From Lautropia dentalis (GTDB taxonomy: Bacteria; Pseudomonadota; Gammaproteobacteria; Burkholderiales; Burkholderiaceae_E), in contig NZ_RRUE01000001.1 in NCBI RefSeq assembly GCF_003892345.1, positions 124,001 to 188,000 of the forward strand: a DNA stretch of 64,000 nucleotides, in the 5' to 3' direction. Under the pieces are notes generated by a model. It worked only from the letters and a program-made list of their open reading frames with translations. It was not told the origin of the DNA and made no database searches. This document shows, piece by piece, positions 1-9,310 of the stretch (positions are counted from its first letter, which is position 1; every line of letters starts with the position of its first letter). The position numbers and the translations under genes are program-made.

Positions 1-373
1 ACTCGCCGGTGGCGCCGGAGAGGATGCGGTACTTGTAGCAATCGCCCACCGTGGCGCGGGGAACGAAGCCTTCCCAGATGCCGGAGCTGTCGCCGCGAAC
101 GCTCAGCGGGCTGGCGCCATGCTGCCAGCCGTTGAAGTCGCCGATGACTTCCACTTCGCGGGCGTTGGGGGCCCAGACGGCAAACCAGCAGCCCTGTTCG
201 GCGGGCTGCCCTTCCTGGGTGCTGAAGCTGCAGGGATGCGCGCCCAGCCAGCGGTACAGGCGGTTGTTCGTACCCTCACGGAAGTAGTAGATGTCGTCTG
301 CCGTGGGCACGGGGGGCGCCTGGAGCGTCCGGGCCGGATGGTGTTGGTCAGGCGAGTTGTTCCCCGTAGTCAT
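1..373 (-). CDS. glgB: 1,4-alpha-glucan branching enzyme, N-terminal part (cut by window edge)
   Basis: Only the first ~124 codons are in the window; the gene runs off the left edge. The translation from ATG at 373-371 contains the carbohydrate-binding CBM48-like stretch FAVWAPNAREVEVIGDFNGW (about residues 63-82), followed by WEGFVP and YKYRI, as in GlgB enzymes that add alpha-1,6 branches to glycogen in the cytoplasm. The ATG lies inside the 3' end of the upstream exonuclease gene (26-base overlap), so translation may be coupled. A glycogen-debranching relative or GlgZ-type trehalohydrolase shares this fold, but the motif wording favours GlgB. Confidence 0.82.
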   Translation of the reverse strand, partial: MTTGNNSPDQHHPARTLQAPPVPTADDIYYFREGTNNRLYRWLGAHPCSFSTQEGQPAEQGCWFAVWAPNAREVEVIGDFNGWQHGASPLSVRGDSSGIWEGFVPRATVGDCYKYRILSGATGE

Positions 374-2090
374 AGAGAGCCTCCAGTAGCCGTTGGGCCG
401 TAGGGTTATCAGGAGACAGCGCCTGGTTGAGGTCGTCGAGACGGTCGGCATAGGCCGCCAGGGTGAGGGCGTTGTCCGCACCCTCATGGAGCCGGCTGTG
501 ACAATGCTTCTGCCAGCGCTGTTTTTCTTCAGCATTGAGCATAGCCGGAAACTGCCTTGCACGGTACCTGAAAGACAATTCTTCGAGTCGGGGATCTTCG
601 AATGAAGGTACGGAAATATGATCTATCTCAATGGTTGATAAGTGTGTCGCCGGTGATCCGTCGCCCGGGGTCTGGTTTGCGGTCGAATGGTCTGCCCCGG
701 TGCTGCCGGCGTCGTGCCTGGCGCCATCGGTGTCGTGCCGGTGGCCGTCGTGCACGCCTGTACGGGCGCCGTGATCTGTGTGCACCGCAGCATTCCGGTG
801 TGTCGTGTTCCCCTGCAAGGTCGCGCTTGCTGCATCTGATGCATCTGCTGGTTCCGTTTTGCCTGCCGGGCTCGTCGCTGCCGTCGCTCCGGCTGCCGCT
901 CCGGTGAGAAGCATCCCTGCCGCATCGACACGTGCCCGCCAGTCGTCCAGCCGCCGGCGGTCGTCGTTGCCGATGAAGCCGCCGTACAGGTCACCGTCCA
1001 CGTCGGGGGCATGCTCTCCCGCTCCGGCCCCTTGCCTGCGCGGGCGCTGATACACGTCGGGCCACAGGCCGGAGATCTGCGGGCTGATGCGGCGGGCCGC
1101 TTCCGTGTGGCGCTCGATGGCGCCCAGGTCGATCTGCCAGCGGTCGATGACCTGCGGCGTGAGCACCTTCAGGTTGCCGATGACGACCGGCGCCCTGTTG
1201 ATGGCCAGACTGTAGACGGGCAGGCGGCTCATACCTTCGGGCAGCTCGCTGCCGCGGGTGAAGATGCGCTGCCGAAGGGATTCGGCGTCCAGCGCCAGCA
1301 GTTCGGCCGGGTCATGCGCCAGATCCCAGACGATCAGCTCGTTTTTGTTGGTGGGGTGCCAGGCCAGTGGCCAGACCACCGCCATGGCGCCGCGTTCCAC
1401 GCCGTACATGGCGGAGATGTGAATGAAGGGGCGGCCTTCGCCGATCTCCTTCAGCACGGCGTGCTTGCTGCGCAGCTCCAGACAGAAGTTCCAGAGCTTT
1501 GGCTGGCGTTCGCGGATCAGCCGGCCCAGCGCGATGGTGGCGCGCACGTCCGACAGCGCATCGTGCGCCTGCTCGTGACCCAGCCCGTTGGCGGCGCTCA
1601 GGTGTTCCAGTTTGAAGGAGGGGCGGCCCTGGTCGTTGCGCGGCCATTCGATGCCATCGGGCCGCAGGGCAGCCGTGCAGCGGACCACGTCCAGCAGGTC
1701 CCAGCGGCTGCAGCCGTTGCGAAACTCCCGGTCGTAGGGCGGGCGCAGTGTGCGCCAGAAGAGATGGCGGGTGACCTCGTCGTCGAAGCGGATGGAGTTG
1801 TAGCCCACGCCGATGGTGCCGTCACGCCCCAGCTCGGCCAGGATGGTGTCGGCGAAGCGATATTCCGGCAGCCCCTCGGCCAGGCAGGTCTGCGGCACGA
1901 TGCCGGTGAGCAGGCAGGCTTCGGGGTCGGGCAGGTAGTCGGGCGCCGGCTGGCAGTAGATCATCACCGGGTCGCCCACCTCGTTCAGGTCGAGGTCGGT
2001 GCGGATACCGGCAAACTGGGCCGGCCGGTCCAGGCGCGGGTCGCGGCCGAAGGTTTCGTAGTCGTGCCAGAAGAAGGTGTGTGTGGTCAT
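348..2090 (-). CDS. sbcB: Exodeoxyribonuclease I with low-complexity insert
   Basis: ExoI digests single-stranded DNA 3' to 5' in recombination and mismatch repair. The DEDDh core is intact: D10 and E12 in WHDYETFG, the acidic pair around D103-D104, and H176 with D181 in HDALSDVRA. The conserved central WNFCLELRSKH and C-terminal SFRYRARQFPAMLNAEE segments are also present. At 580 aa it is about 100 residues longer than E. coli ExoI (about 475). The excess is a His/Thr/Ala/Gly/Asp-rich unstructured insert at about 397-490, between the DNA-grip region and the C-terminal helical domain. The gene overlaps the glgB start by 26 bases. Confidence 0.95.
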   Translation of the reverse strand: MTTHTFFWHDYETFGRDPRLDRPAQFAGIRTDLDLNEVGDPVMIYCQPAPDYLPDPEACLLTGIVPQTCLAEGLPEYRFADTILAELGRDGTIGVGYNSIRFDDEVTRHLFWRTLRPPYDREFRNGCSRWDLLDVVRCTAALRPDGIEWPRNDQGRPSFKLEHLSAANGLGHEQAHDALSDVRATIALGRLIRERQPKLWNFCLELRSKHAVLKEIGEGRPFIHISAMYGVERGAMAVVWPLAWHPTNKNELIVWDLAHDPAELLALDAESLRQRIFTRGSELPEGMSRLPVYSLAINRAPVVIGNLKVLTPQVIDRWQIDLGAIERHTEAARRISPQISGLWPDVYQRPRRQGAGAGEHAPDVDGDLYGGFIGNDDRRRLDDWRARVDAAGMLLTGAAAGATAATSPAGKTEPADASDAASATLQGNTTHRNAAVHTDHGARTGVHDGHRHDTDGARHDAGSTGADHSTANQTPGDGSPATHLSTIEIDHISVPSFEDPRLEELSFRYRARQFPAMLNAEEKQRWQKHCHSRLHEGADNALTLAAYADRLDDLNQALSPDNPTAQRLLEALYDYGEQLA

Positions 2091-2576
2091 GGGTGAGGGC
2101 GTGGGCGGGTGCGGGGCTGGCGTGTGTCCTTGCCGTTAGTTCCTGTACTTCCATGAAAGCCGTTTGGGCGATGCAGGGGGAGGCGTCAGGGACTGCACAG
2201 GAAGAAGAGGGGTCGGGGCATGGTATCAAGCGCGTCTCACTGGGGGTATCTGGCTGGGGGGGCGCCAGATGGGGGAGGATGTATCAGACGATATCGATGT
2301 GTTGTGAAAGTATGGCGTTCCCGATAGGGAGCCGGGTGTTCGGCGTGCCTGCAAAACGGTGATACACAAGGGGTGGCAGTGCCATTCTTGGGGATAGGCA
2401 CCGGTGTTTCAGGTATTTAGAGTGGAACCGTGACGCATTTCCCGTGCGTGACCAGCATGCGATCCGGACGCCTGTTGAAACCTGTTTACAGGCGCTGGGT
2501 GAGTGTGCTGCGTAACCGTTTACCCGGGCAGATTCTCTCCATCAGCCCGGTCCGAACCCCAGGAGGAGATTCGATC
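2091..2576. other. Intergenic region between sbcB and a secreted-protein gene
   Basis: This 486-bp divergent intergenic stretch must hold the promoters of sbcB (minus) and the secreted-protein gene (plus). I see no RNA gene or convincing coding sequence. A short open frame at 2081-2362 has no recognisable product. A strong Shine-Dalgarno (AGGAGGAG, 2561-2568) marks the plus-strand start at 2577. Confidence 0.5.
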
Positions 2577-4112
2577 ATGACCAGATCCCACACATCCGCT
2601 CCCGCCAACGCCTCTGCCCGTCCTGCAGGACGCGGGCGTTCCCCGCTGGTTGCTGCACAGGTTCACCCTGGCCTCATGCATGCACGTACGCGTCAGGCCG
2701 TGCTGGTTGGCATGGCCGTTGCGGCATTGGCCGCCGCAGGCGGGGTGCATGCGGCCGAATCGGAAGCGGTGCCGGTGTCCATCGAGGGCAAGACGTTCAA
2801 GGTGGAAGCGCCGGTGCAGACGCAGGTGCTTGTTGACAGTCCCGAAAAGCGGGTAGAGAGTGGTACTTCTGCAAACGGGGCACCGGTGATCGTGACCCGG
2901 TTGTCCTACCGGAAACGTGAATGGCACGTCGATAAGGAGGATGATGATGGACAGGCACAAGAGCGCAAGGACGTTGCCGGTCAGTCTGCTACTGGGACTA
3001 CGGGGGAGGCAGATAGCGTCAATAAAGATGTGACTAATCCAGCGACCGAGGACGCAGTAAGTAGTTCAGACGCCTCTGCAGCAGCCACTGACGATACAGA
3101 GGGGGCAGAAGCTCCCCACGAAGAGCCCGTCGCTGTGAAAGCGACTCGCGCATCAGCAGAGGAGTTGGAGCCGTTTGTAATTCATGCTGTTACACCACAT
3201 TCGGTATCCATGGCGTGGGAGAGTGACCCTTCAGTGGTCTACAACGTTTCCCGGAATGGGCAGCCCATTGCTCAGGTAAGTGGTGGCAAGTATGTGGATG
3301 AAACAGTTAGTCCTGGGACTGAGTATCAATACAGCATCGAGCCGGCGACAGCGCCTACAGGTGCGTCAGGCAAACCCGGCATGTCCGGTGTGATTCAGGT
3401 CAGGACGCCAGAAATGCCAGAGTCTGGCGGTGCAGTGGCGAGTACGGCACGAGCCACAAAGGTGGTTAGCAAAGGGGGGGATGGTCCCACGGAAACCATC
3501 TACAAACATAGGGCATTCATTCCCAATGACTGGGTGGACATCAGCCAGTTTGAGAATATGGGATGCGGCGCCTGGCCGACGCAGAATGTGCGGTTCAAGG
3601 GGGATGATCGCAGCTGGAGTGATATTTTTGATATAGACCCAAACCGAAGCAGAACGGTGCTCACGATACAAGCGGACTGGAGAAGCTCGCCGGCAAAACT
3701 CAGCAGGGGGATTCATGTGTCCCGGACAACACGTATTATTGATGGGAAGGAGGAGGTAAAAAGAGCGAGTCCGAACTTTGGCTGGTTCCGGGATAGTGCC
3801 TCAAATTCGGAAGGGACATATCTTGCCGCTTATATATACCATTTTATCGGCAACCCGTTCTGCTGGCTTGGGCAGATACGTTACGAAGAGGAAGTGCACA
3901 TGTGGAATGATGGCTCGATATCCATCATAGGACATCGACGGCAGGCGCCTCGTCATGAAGGATTGGTGGCTTTAAGGTTCGGGAACGGGCTTTTCCGCGG
4001 ACCATGGCGTTTGTACCGGCTGGAAAATGTCGGATTCAAGTGCCTTGTTGGGGATAATGGAGTTGATGGGCAGTGCGTTTATGAAGAATACCGCGCTCGG
4101 AACAGTCTGTAA
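2577..4112 (+). CDS. Secreted protein with fibronectin-III-like segment, function unknown
   Basis: I chose ATG 2577 because AGGAGGAG lies 8 bases upstream; the frame is open further back but without a start signal. The 511-aa product has a long basic leader and a hydrophobic stretch (about 41-57) ending in GGVHAA, a likely signal peptide. Residues ~65-195 are acidic and low-complexity. Residues ~197-272 resemble a fibronectin type III domain (VTPHSVSMAWES, EYQYSIEP). A C-terminal domain (~305-511) begins HRAFIPNDWVDI and has FKGDDRSWS, loosely reminiscent of DUF3238; I am not sure of that link. The second half is clearly AT-richer than the neighbours and abuts an IS, which suggests acquired DNA. 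Confidence 0.7.
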   Translation: MTRSHTSAPANASARPAGRGRSPLVAAQVHPGLMHARTRQAVLVGMAVAALAAAGGVHAAESEAVPVSIEGKTFKVEAPVQTQVLVDSPEKRVESGTSANGAPVIVTRLSYRKREWHVDKEDDDGQAQERKDVAGQSATGTTGEADSVNKDVTNPATEDAVSSSDASAAATDDTEGAEAPHEEPVAVKATRASAEELEPFVIHAVTPHSVSMAWESDPSVVYNVSRNGQPIAQVSGGKYVDETVSPGTEYQYSIEPATAPTGASGKPGMSGVIQVRTPEMPESGGAVASTARATKVVSKGGDGPTETIYKHRAFIPNDWVDISQFENMGCGAWPTQNVRFKGDDRSWSDIFDIDPNRSRTVLTIQADWRSSPAKLSRGIHVSRTTRIIDGKEEVKRASPNFGWFRDSASNSEGTYLAAYIYHFIGNPFCWLGQIRYEEEVHMWNDGSISIIGHRRQAPRHEGLVALRFGNGLFRGPWRLYRLENVGFKCLVGDNGVDGQCVYEEYRARNSL

Positions 4113-4245
4113 CATCAGGTTGTTTTGAATTTGCGGTCTGCAGATCCCTCTCCATGGTGGTTATGGATGTAGGCGGATGTAGAACCATCGCTGGCTCTTA
4201 ATTCAGCCAAGGGATATTGTGAACGCTGGCGCTCGATCCCGGCTA

Positions 4246-4263
4246 GTCTGCCCTGAACAACCC
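4246..4263 (+). repeat. Left terminal inverted repeat of the IS
   Basis: GTCTGCCCTGAACAACCC; matches the inverted right end at 16 of 18 positions and is preceded directly by the CGGCTA duplication. Confidence 0.8.
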
Positions 4264-4369
4264 GTCTCACCCCCTGATTCCCAGTGTCTGACCCCGGGAA
4301 CCACCCTGTGGGAATTGCAAGATTTGCGATCATAGGGGCTCGTTTTCTTGCAATTTCTCCGGGGTTCTC

Positions 4370-5722
4370 ATGGGTCCAAAGCCATCACAACCACAGACTG
4401 GCGAGCTGTTCGGGTATCCGCTGCGCGATCACCTGAACCTGAAGCATCCGCTGATCCTGCTGGGTGACCGGATCCAGTGGGAGCGCATCGATGCACTGGT
4501 GGCGGACCAGTTCAAGTCCCGTACGGGGCGGCCCGCCACGTCCCCACGTCTGATTGCGGGGCTGCTGTATCTGCAGCACGCCTTCGATCTGTCCGACGAG
4601 GAAGTGGTGGCAACCTGGGTAGAGAACCCGTACTGGCAGGTCTTCACCGGGGAGATCTATCTGCAGACCAGGCCGCCGATTGATCCATCCAGCCTGACGC
4701 GCTGGCGCAAAAGGCTGGGCGAGGCTGGCGTGGAAGAGATGCTGTCGCTGACGCTGGTTCTGGCGCAGGAACTTGGCATGCTCAGGGAATCCAGCCTGAA
4801 GACGGTGATCGTGGATACGACCGTCATGCCCAAGGCGATTGCGCATCCAACGGATTCCCGGCTTCTGGAGCGTACCAGACAGCATCTGGTCAAGGCTGCC
4901 AGGGCGTGTGGCCTGAAGCTGCGACAGAGCTACAGTCGTGTGGCCCCTCAGCTGGCGAGGCAGGTGGGCCGCCATGCGCATGCAAGACAGTTCAAGCGGA
5001 TGCGAAATGTGCTCGGCAAGCTGCGCAAACGGGTCGGGCGTATCTGGCGGGATATCGACCGGCAACGAGAGCAGGTGACCGGCCCATTGCGTCAATGGCT
5101 TGATGACCTGATGGCACGGGCCGAACGGATTCTGACGCAGCAGCCGAAAGACAGGAACAAGCTGTACGCACTGCATGCGCAGGAGGTGGAGTGCATCAGC
5201 AAGGGCAAGGCCCGAAACCCCTACGAGTTCGGTGTCAAGGTCTCGATCACCACGACGCACAGGGAAGGTTTCGTTGTGGGCGCAAGATCGATGCCGGGCC
5301 GGCCGTACGATGGCCATACCCTGTACGAAGCGCTGGAGCAGGCGTCGATTGTGGGAGATTGCCGTATCGACACTGCCGTAGTGGACAAGGGCTATCGCGG
5401 TGCTGACGTGCCGGGCGTGAGAATCCTGCGATCAGGACAGAGGCGAGGCGTGACCCGGGGACTGAAGGCGATGATCAGACGCCGCAGTGCCATCGAACCG
5501 ACGATAGGTCACATGAAGACCGATGGCAAACTTGACCGAAACTGGCTCAAGGGGGCATTGGGAGATGCACTTCACGCAGTGCTGTGCGGTGCCGGACACA
5601 ACATCCGGCTGCTGCTGCGTCGGCTGCAGCGCCGGCTGCGGCGTTTTTGCGCTTTCATTTTGCTGTCGATTCTGGCCTGTGTACGGCTGATGCTGCCGGA
5701 TCGGTCGGAAATGACGTTGTAG
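4370..5722 (+). CDS. IS5-like DDE transposase
   Basis: The 450-aa product has the N-terminal helix-turn-helix/DUF772-type domain (GRPATSPRLIAGLLYLQHAF, then WVENPYWQVFTGE) and a DDE catalytic domain. The likely catalytic residues are D149 (VIVDTTVMPK), D339 (VVDKGYRG) and E376 (SAIEPTIGHMK). A basic linker at about 175-230 separates the halves. It is the only gene of the IS and lies centrally between its inverted repeats. The frame is uninterrupted, so the enzyme is probably active. IS1182-group transposases are a possible alternative family. Confidence 0.93.
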   Translation: MGPKPSQPQTGELFGYPLRDHLNLKHPLILLGDRIQWERIDALVADQFKSRTGRPATSPRLIAGLLYLQHAFDLSDEEVVATWVENPYWQVFTGEIYLQTRPPIDPSSLTRWRKRLGEAGVEEMLSLTLVLAQELGMLRESSLKTVIVDTTVMPKAIAHPTDSRLLERTRQHLVKAARACGLKLRQSYSRVAPQLARQVGRHAHARQFKRMRNVLGKLRKRVGRIWRDIDRQREQVTGPLRQWLDDLMARAERILTQQPKDRNKLYALHAQEVECISKGKARNPYEFGVKVSITTTHREGFVVGARSMPGRPYDGHTLYEALEQASIVGDCRIDTAVVDKGYRGADVPGVRILRSGQRRGVTRGLKAMIRRRSAIEPTIGHMKTDGKLDRNWLKGALGDALHAVLCGAGHNIRLLLRRLQRRLRRFCAFILLSILACVRLMLPDRSEMTL

Positions 5723-5809
5723 GCGGTGGAGCGCAGCGCCAACCCGGTCGTTCAGACTTCAGGCCACTCGACAGGAGCCCGTTCAACGGCAGGCTGACGG
5801 GCGGATTCT

Positions 5810-5827
5810 GGGTTGTTCAGGACTGAC
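5810..5827 (-). repeat. Right terminal inverted repeat of the IS
   Basis: Reads inward as GTCAGTCCTGAACAACCC and is followed directly by the second CGGCTA copy (5828-5833). Confidence 0.8.
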
Positions 5828-5923
5828 CGGCTATACAGGGGATTGAGCGCCTCGTAACTTGGGATTTTCTTTTTATCGTTTGATGCCAGAATGGCATGGA
5901 CTGCGCGGATGTGCAGAGGTTGG

Positions 5924-5963
5924 GAAAACAGGCGCCAGATCTGGCCGTGGCATATTCTGGCGC
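5924..5963 (-). terminator. Rho-independent terminator of lldD
   Basis: On the minus strand a perfect 8-bp stem GCGCCAGA/TCTGGCGC (5932-5939 with 5956-5963) is followed by CTGTTTTCCC. It lies about 15 bases after the lldD stop codon. Confidence 0.6.
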
Positions 5964-5977
5964 TGCTCCTTCCTGAT

Positions 5978-7138
5978 TCAGACCACCAGATACGTCCCCG
6001 GCACCAGAATGTTCCGGTTCACATCCTTGATGTTGCGCAGCCCGCAGAACGCCATGGTGATGTCGGCTTCGTTGTAGATGATTTCCAGCGCCTTGGTCAC
6101 GCCGGCCTCACCCATGGCGCCCAGGCCGTACAGGAAGGCGCGTCCGATGAACACGCCGCGTGCGCCCATGGCCACGGCGCGGATCACGTCCTGACCGGAG
6201 CGCACGCCGCTGTCGAGGAAAATCTCGATGTTGTCGTTGCCCACGGCATCCACGATGGAGGGCAGGGCCTCGATGGTGGGTAGGGCGCCGTCGAGCTGGC
6301 GGCCACCGTGGTTGGACACGATCAGCGCGTCCGCCCCGGACTTGACGGCCAGCCGGGCATCTTCGGGCTCCATGATGCCCTTCAGGATGATCTTGCCGCC
6401 CCACTTGTCCTTGATCCAGGCCACGTCGTCCCACGAGAGCGCCGGGTCGAACTGCTGGCTGGTCCAGGAGGAGAGCGAACTCATGTCATCCACACCGGTG
6501 ACGTGCCCGACGATGTTGCCGAAGTAGCGCCGTTTGGTGTGCAGCATGTTCCAGCACCAGTACGGCTTGGTGGCCAGGTTCATCAGGTTGCGCGGCGTGG
6601 GCTTGGGGGGCGAGGACAGGCCGTTCTTGAGGTCCTTGTGGCGCTGGCCGAGGATCTGCAGGTCCAGCGTGATGACCAGCGCCGAGCAGCGGGCAGCCTT
6701 GGCGCGGTTGATCAGCTTCTCGACGAAGGGCTTGTCCTTCATCACGTAAAGCTGGAACCAGAAGGGGCGGCTGGTGTGCTCGGCCACGTCCTCGATGGAG
6801 CAGATGCTCATGGTGGACAGGGTGAACGGCACGCCGAACTTCTCGGCTGCGCGGGCGGCAAGGATTTCGCCGTCGGCGTGCTGCATGCCGGTCAGGCCGG
6901 TGGGAGCGATGGCCACGGGCATGTGCACCTTCTCGCCGATCATGGTGGTTTCGAGCGAGCGGTTCTCCATGTTGACCGCCACGCGCTGGTGAAACTTGAT
7001 CTTCTGGAAGGCCGCTTCGTTGGAACGATAGGTGGATTCGGTCCAGGAGCCGGAGTCCGCATAGTCGTAGAACATGCGGGGGACACGGCGCTTGGCCATT
7101 TTGCGGAGGTCTTCTATGCAGGTAATGACAGGAGCCAT
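5978..7138 (-). CDS. lldD: FMN-dependent L-lactate dehydrogenase
   Basis: LldD oxidises L-lactate to pyruvate at the inner membrane and passes electrons to quinone. The 386-aa protein carries the family signature SNHGGRQLDG with the catalytic base H277, the FMN-binding IAPTGLTGM segment near the N-terminus, and FLDSGVRSGQDVIRA with IGRAFLYGLGAMGE near the end. I chose ATG 7138 (MAPVITCIEDLRKMAKR) because this matches the usual N-terminus and AAGGA precedes it; the open frame continues upstream without similarity. It is transcribed away from a D-lactate/glycolate-type oxidase gene, so the locus probably handles both lactate isomers. Confidence 0.95.
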   Translation of the reverse strand: MAPVITCIEDLRKMAKRRVPRMFYDYADSGSWTESTYRSNEAAFQKIKFHQRVAVNMENRSLETTMIGEKVHMPVAIAPTGLTGMQHADGEILAARAAEKFGVPFTLSTMSICSIEDVAEHTSRPFWFQLYVMKDKPFVEKLINRAKAARCSALVITLDLQILGQRHKDLKNGLSSPPKPTPRNLMNLATKPYWCWNMLHTKRRYFGNIVGHVTGVDDMSSLSSWTSQQFDPALSWDDVAWIKDKWGGKIILKGIMEPEDARLAVKSGADALIVSNHGGRQLDGALPTIEALPSIVDAVGNDNIEIFLDSGVRSGQDVIRAVAMGARGVFIGRAFLYGLGAMGEAGVTKALEIIYNEADITMAFCGLRNIKDVNRNILVPGTYLVV

Positions 7139-7703
7139 GGAGAGGAAGTCCTTGTTGCGACAGGGCGGGCGGTACGTCCCGGCAGCCCGCCGGGCCAGCG
7201 GTTTTATTGGGAAATGCGAATCGCCTGCAATGTGCAGGCGGTCCGGCAAGATACTACAACCGGTAACGCGCCGTGGGGTGGCCGAAAGGTGTGATTAGGT
7301 GTTAACCCTGATGGACGGTGCGGGCGCGGGCCGCGGAATGACAGGAGGCGCATCAGGGCTGTGTGCCCGTCGTGGCACGGGGGCGACGCTGGGGAGTGCT
7401 GGGGGAGGTCGTTGGGGGCGCGCGATGCAGTGCCGGGCAGGACGGTACCTGCGCGCGGTGGGTGATGCAGGCGCAGCCGGCTCCGCCGTCGTATCGGGGG
7501 CGTTTTGGTTGCGCCGCATCTGGACCTGTCGGGTGCAGGTGTGATCCATGTCGGCCGCGGCGTGTTCCGTGATGGCATGGGGCCGTGTCAGTCGGGTGCC
7601 GGCGGCTCCATCCCTTTGCCAGAGGCCCCGCCAGCCTCCCGTACAGGCGCGAATGGGTCCGCTGCACGCTCTAGAATGACCGCCAGCCCACCGGAAGAAC
7701 ATC
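7139..7703. other. Divergent control region between lldD and the D-2-hydroxyacid oxidase gene
   Basis: This 565-bp gap has no believable coding sequence despite several open frames. It should contain both promoters. CACGCTCTAGAATGA at 7665-7679 includes a TAGAAT -10-like hexamer 27 bp before the plus-strand start and is repeated exactly upstream of glcD. No clear regulator palindrome was recognised. Confidence 0.45.
7665..7679 (+). promoter_or_regulatory. Putative promoter element shared with glcD
   Basis: CACGCTCTAGAATGA occurs here and again at 26820-26834, both ahead of FAD-linked 2-hydroxyacid oxidase genes. TAGAAT fits a -10 box; no good -35 box is visible. Confidence 0.4.
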
Positions 7704-9152
7704 ATGCACGAGACAGAATCCCCCGCAGCAAAGACAGCAAAGGCCACAGCCGCCACCCACTCACCCTCTCCCCGCCTGACACCCGCCCTGGCCAGTGCCC
7801 TGCAGCAGCGCTTCGGCAGCCGGTTTTCCACCGCGCAGGCCGTGCGCGAGCACCACGGTCGGGACGAATCACCCTATCCGCTCACGCCGCCCGAGGGTGT
7901 GGTGTTTGCCGAAAGCACGCAGGATGTGGTGGACGTGGTCAATCTGTGCCGTGAGCATGGCTGCCCGATCATTCCCTGGGGTGCCGGCTCGTCCATCGAG
8001 GGGCAGCTGCTGCCGGTGCAGGGGGGCATCACGCTGGACCTGTCGGGCATGAACCGGATGGTGGCGCTGGCCCCCGAAGACCTGCAGGTGACCGTGCAGG
8101 CCGGCATGTCGCGCCGGCAGCTCAATCAGGAAATCCGGGGGACGGGGCTGTTCTTTCCCATCGATCCGGGGGCCGATGCCTCGCTGGGCGGTATGGTGTC
8201 CACCCGCGCCTCGGGTACCAACGCCGTCCGCTACGGCACCATGCGCGAGAACACGCTGGCGCTCACCGTGGTCACGGCGGATGGCGAGGTGGTGCACACC
8301 GGCACGCGTGCCCGCAAGTCGTCGGCCGGTTACGATCTCACGCGCCTGTTCGTGGGGGCCGAGGGGACGCTGGGCATCATCACCGAGGTGACGGTGCGGC
8401 TGCATCCGCTGCCCGAGGCGATGTCGGCTGCAGTGGTCAGTTTTCCGTCGGCCGAACAGGCGGTGAACGTGGTGATCCACGCCATCCAGATGGGCATTCC
8501 GCTGGCCCGCTGCGAGTTTCTCGATCCGTCATCCATCCGGGCCATCAATGCCTACAGCCGGCTGACGCTGCCCGAGCGCTACACGCTGTTCTTCGAATTC
8601 CATGGCAGCGAGGCCGGGGTGGCCGAACAGGTGGAGCTGGTGCAGGCACTGGCGGCCGAGCAGGGCGGGGCGGATTTTCAGTGGGCCAACCGGCCCGAGG
8701 AGCGCTCGAAGCTCTGGAATGCGCGTCACGATGCCTATTTTGCCGGGCTGCAGCTGCGCCCCGGTGCCCGCGGCATCACCACCGATACGTGCGTGCCCAT
8801 TTCGAAACTGGCCGTGTCGGTGGAGGGGGCACGCCGGCTGCTGGAAGACAGCGGCTTTCCGGCCATGATCCTCGGGCACGTGGGTGATGGCAACTTCCAC
8901 TGCCTGATTCTGGTGGATGCCGACGACCCCGACGAGGTGGCCCGTGCCGAGGCGCTCAACCGCCAGATCGTGGAACTGGCGCTGTCGCTGGGCGGCACCT
9001 GCACGGGCGAGCACGGCATTGGCCTGCACAAGATGGACTTTCTGCAGGCCGAGGCCGGTGCGTCGGGCGTGGCCCTGATGACCCGCATCAAGCAGGCGCT
9101 CGACCCGCAGGGGCTGTTCAATCCGGGCAAGATGTTGCGGCCGGGGGCTTGA
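7704..9152 (+). CDS. FAD-binding 2-hydroxyacid oxidase, D-lactate dehydrogenase (cytochrome)/GlcD type
   Basis: The 482-aa protein has a PCMH-type FAD domain (PWGAGSSIEGQ at about 92-102, PGADASLGGMVSTRASGTNAVRYG, GAEGTLGIITEVTVRLHP) and the C-terminal FAD-oxidase domain (HVGDGNFH, TGEHGIGLHKMDF, LDPQGLFNPGKML). These are hallmarks of the GlcD/LDHD family, which oxidises D-lactate, glycolate or related D-2-hydroxyacids. The TRASGTNAVRYG wording fits the LDHD branch better than GlcD, and a separate full GlcDEF set lies at 27-31 kb. Divergent pairing with lldD supports D-lactate as substrate, by inference. Confidence 0.88.
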   Translation: MHETESPAAKTAKATAATHSPSPRLTPALASALQQRFGSRFSTAQAVREHHGRDESPYPLTPPEGVVFAESTQDVVDVVNLCREHGCPIIPWGAGSSIEGQLLPVQGGITLDLSGMNRMVALAPEDLQVTVQAGMSRRQLNQEIRGTGLFFPIDPGADASLGGMVSTRASGTNAVRYGTMRENTLALTVVTADGEVVHTGTRARKSSAGYDLTRLFVGAEGTLGIITEVTVRLHPLPEAMSAAVVSFPSAEQAVNVVIHAIQMGIPLARCEFLDPSSIRAINAYSRLTLPERYTLFFEFHGSEAGVAEQVELVQALAAEQGGADFQWANRPEERSKLWNARHDAYFAGLQLRPGARGITTDTCVPISKLAVSVEGARRLLEDSGFPAMILGHVGDGNFHCLILVDADDPDEVARAEALNRQIVELALSLGGTCTGEHGIGLHKMDFLQAEAGASGVALMTRIKQALDPQGLFNPGKMLRPGA

Positions 9153-9310
9153 CGGCGTGGCGACGGCTTCCCGGGGCACCGCAGGTACCGCATCATGCTC
9201 TTGCACGCAGGACGGCAGAGTCTGATAGGGTCTTGCCAGAGGAGCAGTCCGGCCGCAATTAGTATCGATACTGGTCACCTCTTCCCGTTCCACCCGAGTA
9301 CCGCATCTCC

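Larger units (their letters stand above)
4246..5827 (+). mobile_element. Complete IS5-like insertion sequence (~1.58 kb) with TIRs and target duplication
   Basis: The ends are defined by an imperfect terminal inverted repeat, GTCTGCCCTGAACAACCC at the left (4246-4263) and GTCAGTCCTGAACAACCC read inward from 5827 (16 of 18 identical). The element is flanked by a direct repeat CGGCTA (4240-4245 and 5828-5833), extendable by one base, which reads as a 6-7 bp target duplication. It carries one DDE transposase gene. Intact ends, duplication and open frame indicate a recent and probably still mobile insertion. The IS5 assignment comes from the transposase; the duplication length is not a typical IS5 value. 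Confidence 0.85.

Noticed and set aside
1011-2096. 361-codon plus-strand frame opposite sbcB
   Set aside because: It is the antisense of a clear exonuclease gene; the translation has no family features, and long open antisense frames are expected at this GC.
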